A DNA stretch of 5,185 bases from Candidatus Altarchaeales archaeon. GTDB lineage: Archaea; Altiarchaeota; Altiarchaeia; IMC4; SCGC-AAA252-I15. The DNA lies in the NCBI GenBank assembly GCA_016867655.1, contig VGJA01000085.1:1-5185 (forward strand), in the 5' to 3' direction. Every line of letters begins with the position of its first letter. The first letter of the stretch is position 1. The notes below the pieces were generated by a model. That model saw nothing but the letters and a program-made list of their open reading frames with translations, was not told the DNA's origin and made no database searches. This document shows, piece by piece, positions 1-4,016 of this stretch. Both the position numbers and the translations under genes were made by a program.

Positions 1-1337
1 GGAAGTTCACTCCCGCCTTCAGCGCCAAAAGTCTTGACCACAAACTGGTCTGCAGGCAGGTAAACCGTGGTTGAAGCAGTGGTTATCGGTATTTCAGTCT
101 TCGCCAGCGGAACGTCAACAATGCTAAACCACCCAAGACTGTCGGTTGTGTTGAAGTAAAGCAAGTCCAGGCTTCCATAACTGGTCTTCGGGAATGAAAG
201 CAAAAGTTTGTTGTCCTGGGTCAGCTTTACAGCCCCGCCGCCTGTGGAAGCATACAAAGGCACTCCAGGAGCGTCTATTTCAACGTAGTCCATACCAGTA
301 TTCGCATAACTGTAGGTCAATTCCCCTAAAATGCTTCCCTTGCCCGTTATTGCAATGCGATTGCTTGCATGCCTGACTGAAGCCGCAAGCGAGGGCAGCA
401 AATCAAGCTTTTTCACTGATATCTGGAAGACGTCGCTACCTGAAGCCAGAAAAGCCCGGGCGTTGCTATACTGATAGCCAATTGTGGACTCGCTCAAGTC
501 AATCTCCTTTGCAAGAGTGTCTATTGTAATCTTCTTTTCTGGATCAGACTCAATCAAAACATGGTGCTTGTCCTCTTCCAAGGGAATTCTAATCTGCGTT
601 GAGCTGAAAAGCCCCCTTATGGACAAGGAAGCTGTGTTTCCCTCCAAATCCAAAACCAATTTGCTTCCACTCTGCTCCCACTTCAAAGCCCCAACCACGT
701 CAGAAACTTGCTCGCCGTTGTTCAAGTCCAAGACGTATCTCCCCAGACTGCTCCCAAAAGACCTTAAATTCAGCTGGTAGAGAAACTCATCCCTTTCGGC
801 ATAGGAATAGCGGAAGCTTCCATCCACAAGCATAGCAGCCTTTTCCGCACGCTGTATTATGACCTCTTGTTCATAGAGGCCGTATTCATCGCCGTTTATC
901 GCATAACCACCCTGCAAATTAAACTTCAGCTCGTTTATCGGCCCCCTCACATAAAGCTGTATCTGGCCTATCGTCCTGATGTCCATCACTCCAGTGAAAT
1001 CAAACTTCCCAACAGCTGGAGCCAAAAAGAAGTAGCCGTTTTCGTCAAAAGAAACAGTAGTGGTTTTACCATTAACAAGCACGTCTCTTATCAGTATGTC
1101 TGAAGAAGGCCCGAAGAGGTAGACTTTTACACTCTCGCCTAGGATTACCTCGCCTTTTCCAGTTATTTTAAGCGAATTAACATTCAAGTCGCCTGAAACA
1201 AGAACGCTTTCTATGGCATACAACTGCTCTTTGGTCTCGTTCAAAACGATTATTTCTGCAGAACATGCCTGCATAAAAAAGACTGCTAATAGTGTTGACA
1301 AAACCCAAAAATTCAATTTATTCTTTTTCATTTTCAT
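1..1337 (-). CDS. Exported beta-rich surface protein, 3' end beyond window
   Basis: An open frame runs without a stop from an ATG at 1337 to the window edge, giving 445 visible residues; the C-terminus is missing. The N-terminus is a Sec-type signal: a Lys/Asn-rich start (residues 1-8), a hydrophobic core at about 9-24 (FWVLSTLLAVFF) and a likely signal peptidase I site after CSA (27). There is no twin-arginine motif, so the TatA gene just upstream need not export it. The adjacent Met-Gln-Ala-Cys is a poor lipobox. The mature part alternates short hydrophobic and polar stretches with many Gly, Asn and Thr, typical of beta-sandwich cell-surface proteins; no second membrane segment is visible. 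ATG at 1331 is an alternative start. A TATA-like box lies about 36 bases upstream. I do not recognise the family. The reading frame is certain and surface location likely; the role is unknown. Confidence 0.85.
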   Translation of the reverse strand, partial: MKMKKNKLNFWVLSTLLAVFFMQACSAEIIVLNETKEQLYAIESVLVSGDLNVNSLKITGKGEVILGESVKVYLFGPSSDILIRDVLVNGKTTTVSFDENGYFFLAPAVGKFDFTGVMDIRTIGQIQLYVRGPINELKFNLQGGYAINGDEYGLYEQEVIIQRAEKAAMLVDGSFRYSYAERDEFLYQLNLRSFGSSLGRYVLDLNNGEQVSDVVGALKWEQSGSKLVLDLEGNTASLSIRGLFSSTQIRIPLEEDKHHVLIESDPEKKITIDTLAKEIDLSESTIGYQYSNARAFLASGSDVFQISVKKLDLLPSLAASVRHASNRIAITGKGSILGELTYSYANTGMDYVEIDAPGVPLYASTGGGAVKLTQDNKLLLSFPKTSYGSLDLLYFNTTDSLGWFSIVDVPLAKTEIPITTASTTVYLPADQFVVKTFGAEGGSEL

Positions 1338-1353
1338 CTACTCTTGTTTATGG

Positions 1354-1371
1354 ATAGGCATGCAAGCCTAT
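1354..1371. promoter_or_regulatory. Perfect 6+6 inverted repeat between TATA box and start, possible operator
   Basis: ATAGGC and GCCTAT flank a six-base spacer. The palindrome touches the TATA-like box and covers the stretch where the pre-initiation complex would sit for the gene starting at 1337. Dyads in this position are typical of archaeal repressor operators. The site could also be a chance short palindrome; no second copy with both arms was found in the window. Confidence 0.3.
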
Positions 1372-1376
1372 TTAAA
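1370..1376 (-). promoter_or_regulatory. TATA-like box for the exported surface protein gene
   Basis: The minus strand reads TTTAAATA here, centred about 36 bases before the ATG at 1337. With usual archaeal spacing, transcription would start near 1346-1348 and leave a leader of about ten bases. This suggests the surface protein gene can be transcribed separately from tatA despite the short gap between them. Confidence 0.45.
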
Positions 1377-1409
1377 CTCCGCCGGTTTGCTTCGGCTTGA
1401 GGCGAAGTT

Positions 1410-1559
1410 TCATTTCTTTTTAGGTTCTTCCTGCATGCCCTTTTTGAACTCCCTCACCGAAAGACCCATAGCTCTAGCCAATTCCGGAAGCTTCTTAGCC
1501 CCAAACAAAAGCAACACTATAAACAATATCAGTATCAGTTCCTGCGTGCCAATGGCCAT
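1410..1559 (-). CDS. tatA: Twin-arginine translocase subunit TatA (49 aa)
   Basis: TatA assembles with TatC in the cytoplasmic membrane to move folded twin-arginine proteins outward. The 49-residue product has the family layout: a short N-terminus with a polar residue at the TatA Gln8 position (Glu7 here), a hydrophobic helix at 8-19 (LILILFIVLLLF), the Phe19-Gly20 hinge followed by AKKLPELARAMG, and an amphipathic helix to about residue 42 ending in REFKKGM. The tail is only EEPKKK, so the protein is at the short end of the family, which usually has a longer acidic or polar tail. The ATG at 1559 is supported by AGGTGAT six bases upstream. TatC is not in the window. The gene lies 72 bases upstream of the exported surface protein gene on the same strand and downstream of the heptad-repeat element. 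Confidence 0.93.
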   Translation of the reverse strand: MAIGTQELILILFIVLLLFGAKKLPELARAMGLSVREFKKGMQEEPKKK

Positions 1560-1565
1560 AATTGC

Positions 1566-1572
1566 ATCACCT
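1566..1572 (-). promoter_or_regulatory. Strong Shine-Dalgarno site for tatA
   Basis: The minus strand reads AGGTGAT, complementary to the archaeal 16S 3' end, six bases before the tatA ATG. It decides the start and contrasts with the histone, MEMO, coiled-coil and 29-residue genes, whose starts have no clear site. Confidence 0.75.
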
Positions 1573-1593
1573 AAATTGAATATTTAATTTAAG

Positions 1594-1602
1594 ATTAATA
1601 AA
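1594..1602 (-). promoter_or_regulatory. Candidate TATA box for tatA
   Basis: The minus strand reads TTTATTAAT, centred about 26 bases before the Shine-Dalgarno site, giving a predicted transcript start at about 1572-1575 with a short leader. A second AT-rich stretch at 1581-1592 could serve instead but would place the start at the ATG and lose the ribosome site. The box directly abuts the left end of the heptad-repeat element. Confidence 0.4.
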
Positions 1603-1630
1603 TCGGTTTTCAGTCTCCAGTTCTCGGTCT

Positions 1631-1694
1631 TCCCCCTACGGGGATCTGTCTCATTCGGGGACATGCACCTAGCGGAGGTGCACCTTCGGGGACA
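1631..1694. repeat. Palindromic insert interrupting the heptad repeats
   Basis: This GC-rich block breaks the 7-base phase of the left arm; the units before and after it are out of register by five bases. It contains three potential hairpins in a row: TCCCC/GGGGA (1631-1644), TGTCTC/GGGACA with one wobble pair (1647-1663), and a perfect 7-base stem TGCACCT/AGGTGCA with a 5-base loop (1664-1682). The third is flanked by two copies of TTCGGGGACA (1654-1663 and 1685-1694). The arrangement is REP-like: compact palindromes with short direct repeats. I recall similar GGGGACA plus GGTGCA strings scattered between genes in other genomes, but that is memory, not a search. Confidence 0.6.
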
Positions 1695-1761
1695 GTCTTC
1701 GGTTTTCAGTTTTGAGTCCTCAGTTCCCAGTCCTCGGTCTTCAGTTTTCAGTCTTCGGTTT
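1692..1761 (+). repeat. Uninterrupted tandem array of ten 7-base units
   Basis: Ten consecutive heptamers keep exact register over 70 bases. Their middle positions are nearly invariant (C-R-G-T at positions 2-5; one unit has G at position 2) while the last two are always pyrimidines. Examples are TCAGTTT, TCGGTCT, TCAGTCT and TGAGTCC. The constrained core with free C/T ends is more regular than simple low-complexity drift would give. Confidence 0.85.
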
Positions 1762-1910
1762 TCTATATTTGGACTTCTGTCTCCAATCTTAAGGAAACTG
1801 GGGACCCGTGAAAACAGGAAACTGAAAACGGAAAACCGAAAACCCGTGGAAACCGAATCTTGGAAAACCGTGAAAACAGAAAACCGAAAACAGGAAACTG
1901 AAATCAACTA

Positions 1911-2120
1911 TTATTTCCCCAGTTTTTCAGCCAGTTCTATGTCTTCGCTTGTCACGGTTTTTCTTTTCGCATGTTTGGCGAGGTCTATGGCTTTGGTGGC
2001 TATGTCCAAGGCATGGTCTTCCAACACTTTCCCCAAGGCTGCTGCAGCGCCGTCGCTGACGTTCTTGGCTCCTGCAGAGTAGATGATCCTCTTCAAAGGC
2101 GCGATTGGAAGTTCGGTCAT
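1911..2120 (-). CDS. Archaeal histone
   Basis: This is a complete 69-residue HMfA/HMfB-type core histone that wraps DNA as dimers stacking into longer superhelices. The opening ELPIAPLKRII, the AGAKNVSD loop and the closing RKTVTSEDIELA are diagnostic. Using HMfB numbering plus one, the conserved Arg11, the paired Arg53 and Thr55, and the dimer-dimer interface residues Leu47, His50 and Asp60 are kept. Gly17, matching HMfB Gly16 used in close stacking, is also kept, so tetramers or hypernucleosomes should be possible. HMfB Arg19 is replaced by Asn20, which may weaken one DNA contact. There are no N- or C-terminal tails. The start at 2120 lacks a Shine-Dalgarno site and has a TATA-like box about 24 bases upstream, so the mRNA is probably leaderless. 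Its 3' end runs directly into the heptad-repeat element. Confidence 0.97.
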   Translation of the reverse strand: MTELPIAPLKRIIYSAGAKNVSDGAAAALGKVLEDHALDIATKAIDLAKHAKRKTVTSEDIELAEKLGK

Positions 2121-2167
2121 GGTAGTATTTAATTAGTTTTAATATAATAAGAGATGTAATAAGAGAG
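2121..2167. promoter_or_regulatory. Compact divergent promoter, histone / MEMO
   Basis: Only 47 bases separate the two divergent ATGs. The AT-rich block TTTTAATATAATAA (2137-2150) lies at the exact middle, about 24 bases from each start codon, the distance expected between an archaeal TATA box and the transcription start. Neither start has a good Shine-Dalgarno site; the AAGAGAG before 2168 touches the ATG. Both mRNAs are thus predicted leaderless, and one TATA region could serve both directions. Confidence 0.55.
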
Positions 2168-2989
2168 ATGTTTCGCAGTCCAGCGGTTGCGGGGTCGTTC
2201 TACTATTATGACCAAGGCATGCTTAGGGAGCAGGTTGAGTCTTGCATCAACCCAAAGGCCAGGAAAGAGCAGGTGTCTGGGATAATAGTCCCTCATGCAG
2301 GCTTCATGTATTCAGGCAAGGTTGCTGGCGCAGTCTATTCTGAAATAGAGATGCCAGACACGTTTGTAATACTGGGGCCGAACCACACAGGCTTTGGAAT
2401 GGATTTTTCCTTAATGTCTTCCGGCGTCTGGAGGATGCCTTTTGGCGATGTGAGAATAGACTCGATTTTGGCTGAAAGCATTTTCAAGCAATCTAAGACT
2501 CTTGAAATAGACTTTACGGCGCACCAGCATGAGCATTCCATTGAGGTGCAGCTTCCCTTCATGCAGTATTTCAGCGACCGTTTTCAGATTGTGCCGATAG
2601 CAGTTAGGCACTACCCGCCGACAGAACCATTCCTGGAAAAATGCATAGACGTTGGAAACGCCATAGCGGAGGCAGTAAAGAAGACTAAAGAAAAAGTTGT
2701 GGTCGTGGCGAGCACAGACTTCACGCACTATGAAAGCCAGAAGACCGCAAACGAGAAAGACAAAAAGGCGTTGGATGCGATACTCTCAATGGACGCTGCA
2801 AGACTCTTTAAGGAAGTCAGAGAGCTTGACATTTCGATGTGCGGTTATGGTCCTGTGGCAGTAACTCTAACAGCCTGCAAGAAGCTGGGCTGCGGCAAAA
2901 CAAAGCCGGTGAAGTATATGACTTCCGGAGACGTAACAGGGGACTTCCAGCAGGTGGTCGGTTATGGAGGAGTCTCCATAAAAAAATAG
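2168..2989 (+). CDS. amrB: MEMO1 family / AmmeMemoRadiSam system protein B
   Basis: This is a complete 273-residue MEMO-like protein, full length for the family and related in fold to LigB-type dioxygenases. The family signatures occur in order: SPAVAGSFYYYD at the N-terminus, VPHAGFMYSG (39-50), ILGPNHTG (68-75), the His-rich AHQHEHSIEVQLPF (118-131), ASTDFTHY (181-188), MCGYGPV (224-230) and SGDVTGDFQQVVGYGG near the end. His43, His73 and Cys225 match the three metal ligands of human MEMO1 (His49, His81, Cys244), so a metal site, probably iron, is expected. The reaction in archaea is not known. The usual partners, an AMMECR1-domain protein and a radical SAM enzyme, are not in the window. 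The gene is divergent from the histone and ends six bases from a converging gene. There is no signal peptide; it should be cytoplasmic. Confidence 0.95.
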   Translation: MFRSPAVAGSFYYYDQGMLREQVESCINPKARKEQVSGIIVPHAGFMYSGKVAGAVYSEIEMPDTFVILGPNHTGFGMDFSLMSSGVWRMPFGDVRIDSILAESIFKQSKTLEIDFTAHQHEHSIEVQLPFMQYFSDRFQIVPIAVRHYPPTEPFLEKCIDVGNAIAEAVKKTKEKVVVVASTDFTHYESQKTANEKDKKALDAILSMDAARLFKEVRELDISMCGYGPVAVTLTACKKLGCGKTKPVKYMTSGDVTGDFQQVVGYGGVSIKK

Positions 2990-2995
2990 CATTCT

Positions 2996-3163
2996 TCATC
3001 TGTTGAACATTCTCCTAACGCTTTCAATCGAGTTGAAAATCACATACAAAGCTATAACCAAAACTATTCCACCTATGACCGCAAGCTGGAGTTGGTTTCT
3101 CCTGTAGGGGTCCATCTCGTCATACTGCCTCTTGTAATCCCATATCTTGTCTATGATGGACAT
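2996..3163 (-). CDS. Small single-pass membrane protein (55 aa)
   Basis: The 55-residue product has a charged N-terminal segment rich in Tyr, Asp, Arg and Lys (1-23, ending MDPYRRNQ), one clear membrane helix at about 25-44 (LQLAVIGGIVLVIALYVIF), and a short basic tail (SIESVRRMFNR). I chose the ATG at 3163 over the TTG at 3178: the TTG overlaps the stop of the upstream gene, whereas the ATG sits behind AGAGGGTG, a fair ribosome site. It begins 11 bases after the coiled-coil gene, so the two are almost certainly co-transcribed and probably act together. It converges on the MEMO gene with six bases between stop codons. I do not recognise a family. By the positive-inside rule the flanks are ambiguous, because both sides are basic. 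Confidence 0.75.
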   Translation of the reverse strand: MSIIDKIWDYKRQYDEMDPYRRNQLQLAVIGGIVLVIALYVIFNSIESVRRMFNR

Positions 3164-3174
3164 CTCACACCCTC

Positions 3175-3402
3175 TCAAATAAACCGAAAACGCTTGTCAG
3201 GCTTCTGCTTATACTCCCCGCCGCCACTGCTGCTGTCGCCCGGGGTTTTCTCCAGCAGATTGCAAATTTTCTCAAGTTGGGCGTTCGCCCTCTGCAACTC
3301 CTGCCTTATCCCGCTCAACTCATACCTCAAGTCCACAGACTGAAGGCTGCTGCGTATGGCATAAAGCTCCTGGTAAATCTCATTCTCAATGGCGTCGCTC
3401 AT
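3175..3402 (-). CDS. Small coiled-coil protein (75 aa), first gene of a two-gene operon
   Basis: Residues 5-52 form a predicted coiled coil with hydrophobic residues at roughly heptad spacing (Leu13, Ile16, Leu20, Val23, Leu29, Ile32, Leu36, Leu43, Ile46, Leu50) among Glu, Gln and Arg. A flexible Ser/Gly linker (DSSSGGGE, 56-63) and a basic end (KQKPDKRFRFI) follow. There is no signal peptide or membrane helix, so it should be cytoplasmic, or held at the membrane through its partner. The start at 3402 has no Shine-Dalgarno site but has a TATA-like box about 24 bases upstream, fitting a leaderless mRNA. The 55-residue membrane protein follows after 11 bases, suggesting a soluble coiled coil docking to a tiny anchor. 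No family is recognised. Confidence 0.75.
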   Translation of the reverse strand: MSDAIENEIYQELYAIRSSLQSVDLRYELSGIRQELQRANAQLEKICNLLEKTPGDSSSGGGEYKQKPDKRFRFI

Positions 3403-3463
3403 CGTTAACTATTGTGAAAGCATAAAAATAAGGTATTTATTTCAAGAATGAGATAACTTACTT
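3403..3463. promoter_or_regulatory. Divergent promoter pair, coiled-coil operon / 29-residue gene
   Basis: This 61-base gap has two AT-rich boxes. On the minus strand TTATTTTTATG (3421-3431) is centred about 24 bases before the ATG at 3402. On the plus strand TATTTAT (3434-3440) is centred about 27 bases before the ATG at 3464. Neither gene has a Shine-Dalgarno site, so both transcripts are predicted to be leaderless. The boxes are adjacent, so binding of TBP in the two directions could compete. Confidence 0.55.
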
Positions 3464-3553
3464 ATGCCATGCGGTAGAAAAAGAAAGATTGCGAAGATGC
3501 GGAAGCATAAGCTGAAGAAGCGCAGAAAAAAGATGAGGCACAAAAAAAGGTAA
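3464..3553 (+). CDS. 29-residue AURKAIP1/COX24 (mS38)-like basic protein
   Basis: A 29-residue frame starts MPCGRKRKIAKM, continues with HKLKKRRKK and ends RHKKR. Well over half the residues are Lys, Arg or His. The MPCG start, the KRK, KM, HK and KKR steps, the RHKK end and the exact length match, from memory, the AURKAIP1/COX24-domain micro-proteins annotated in Bacteroidetes. That domain is the C-terminal part of the mitochondrial small-subunit ribosomal protein mS38 (yeast Cox24). A ribosome-bound role contacting rRNA is therefore the best inference. The other possibility is eL41, a similarly tiny Arg/Lys helix at the subunit interface, but eL41 lacks MPCG. The ATG sits about 27 bases after a TATA-like box, which supports a real leaderless gene. 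It lies 73 bases before the TPR gene on the same strand. Confidence 0.8.
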   Translation: MPCGRKRKIAKMRKHKLKKRRKKMRHKKR

Positions 3554-3564
3554 ACTGCCTCAAA

Positions 3565-3577
3565 AACCATACTGGTT
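3565..3577 (+). terminator. Small hairpin after the 29-residue gene, weak terminator candidate
   Basis: AACCA and TGGTT pair around a three-base loop, 11 bases past the stop codon, followed by CTT. The stem is short and no T-run follows, so it may slow transcription or stabilise the 3' end rather than terminate. Confidence 0.25.
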
Positions 3578-3626
3578 CTTCAGCCCAGCTTTAAGCATCA
3601 ACTTCAGCTGATACAGCAAGATTGCA

Positions 3627-4001
3627 ATGGTCGACGATGAACTGCATTTGGAGGAGGAATACTATAGCTTGGGCAATGACTACTACAAGCTGGGCGACAT
3701 GGACGAGGCCATAGAACACTACTCCAAGGCCATTGAAATACAGCCAGGTCACGTAGGCGCTTTCTTCAACCGCGGTTTGGCCTACGCCCGGAAAAAGGAG
3801 TTTCTGAAGGCAATAGAAGACGAAACCAAAGTCATCGAGTTGAATCCAAAACTTCCTGACGCGCACTACACCCGGGGTTTGATTCACGAATATCTCGGGG
3901 ACTATAACAAGGCGGCTGGAGACTATCAAAAGGTGCTTGACTTGGACTTAAACCATGCAGGCGCCAGAGAGCAGCTGGATTTGCTGTCAAAAAAGAAATA
4001 A
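3627..4001 (+). CDS. Tetratricopeptide repeat protein (three TPRs)
   Basis: The 124-residue protein is almost entirely TPR. The three 34-residue repeats are at about 9-42, 43-76 and 77-110, each with the expected pattern (LGNDYYKLGDMDEAIEHYSK; NRGLAYARKKEFLKAIEDE; TRGLIHEYLGDYNKAAGDY) and closing Asp/Asn-Pro or similar turn. A short capping helix follows (AREQLDLLSKKK). Such single-domain TPR proteins are protein-binding scaffolds; the partner is not evident. There is no signal or membrane segment, so it should be cytoplasmic. The ATG at 3627 has no Shine-Dalgarno site; a weak TATA-like CTTTAAGC lies at 3589-3596, and read-through from the 29-residue gene is also possible. The PAP2 gene follows after 15 bases with its own ribosome site, so the pair is an operon. 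A physical link between the two products is only inferred from this. Confidence 0.92.
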   Translation: MVDDELHLEEEYYSLGNDYYKLGDMDEAIEHYSKAIEIQPGHVGAFFNRGLAYARKKEFLKAIEDETKVIELNPKLPDAHYTRGLIHEYLGDYNKAAGDYQKVLDLDLNHAGAREQLDLLSKKK

Positions 4002-4005
4002 AAAA

Positions 4006-4010
4006 GAGGG
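4006..4010 (+). promoter_or_regulatory. Ribosome binding site for the PAP2 gene
   Basis: GAGGG lies six bases before the ATG at 4017. It favours that start over the ATG at 4011, which is followed at once by a stop codon, and marks the gene as internal to an operon. Confidence 0.6.
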
Positions 4011-4016
4011 ATGTAG

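Larger units (their letters stand above)
1603..1903. repeat. Inverted heptad-repeat element between tatA and the histone gene
   Basis: This gene-free stretch is built almost wholly of degenerate 7-base units. The left arm has four units at 1603-1630 and ten more at 1692-1761, consensus TCRGTYY, with a 61-base insert between. The right arm (1791-1903) carries the same unit in reverse orientation (AAACYGA-type) with small phase breaks around ACGG and CCGTG. The outer ends form imperfect terminal inverted repeats: 1608-1633 and 1878-1903 agree at 21 of 26 positions when one is reverse-complemented, and most differences are C/T. The plus strand is pyrimidine-rich on the left and purine-rich on the right, so the whole could fold into a long hairpin. 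The frames through it encode seven-residue repeats (RLKTEDR-like) that I take as by-products, not proteins. It resembles heptameric STRR-type repeats of cyanobacteria in kind. Whether it is mobile or arose by local slippage cannot be told from one copy. Confidence 0.85.

Noticed and set aside
1357..1367. GGCATGCAAGC shared by the promoter palindrome and, on the opposite strand, a site near 364-374 inside the surface protein gene
   Set aside because: An 11-base match is expected several times by chance among all pairs of positions in a window of this size, and the coding copy lacks the full dyad.
1390..1407. CTTCG/CGAAG hairpin after tatA as a terminator
   Set aside because: The stem is only five bases with an eight-base loop and no T-run follows on the minus strand.
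1603..1903. CRISPR array
   Set aside because: The 7-base units are contiguous without unique spacers, and no cas genes are present.
1584..1907. 107-residue minus-strand reading frame in the heptad-repeat region
   Set aside because: Its sequence is a read-out of the 7-base repeat (seven-residue periodicity such as RLKTEDR and FRFSVFS), it overlaps the tatA promoter, and it has no domain character.
1663..2082. 139-residue plus-strand reading frame spanning the repeat and the histone gene
   Set aside because: The first half is repeat-encoded and the second half is antisense to the well-supported histone gene.
2411..2728. Minus-strand frames inside the MEMO gene
   Set aside because: They are shadows of a gene whose every family motif is intact on the plus strand.
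2996..3178. Longer version of the 55-residue membrane protein starting at TTG 3178
   Set aside because: The TTG overlaps the upstream stop codon and has no suitable ribosome site, while the ATG at 3163 has AGAGGGTG in front.
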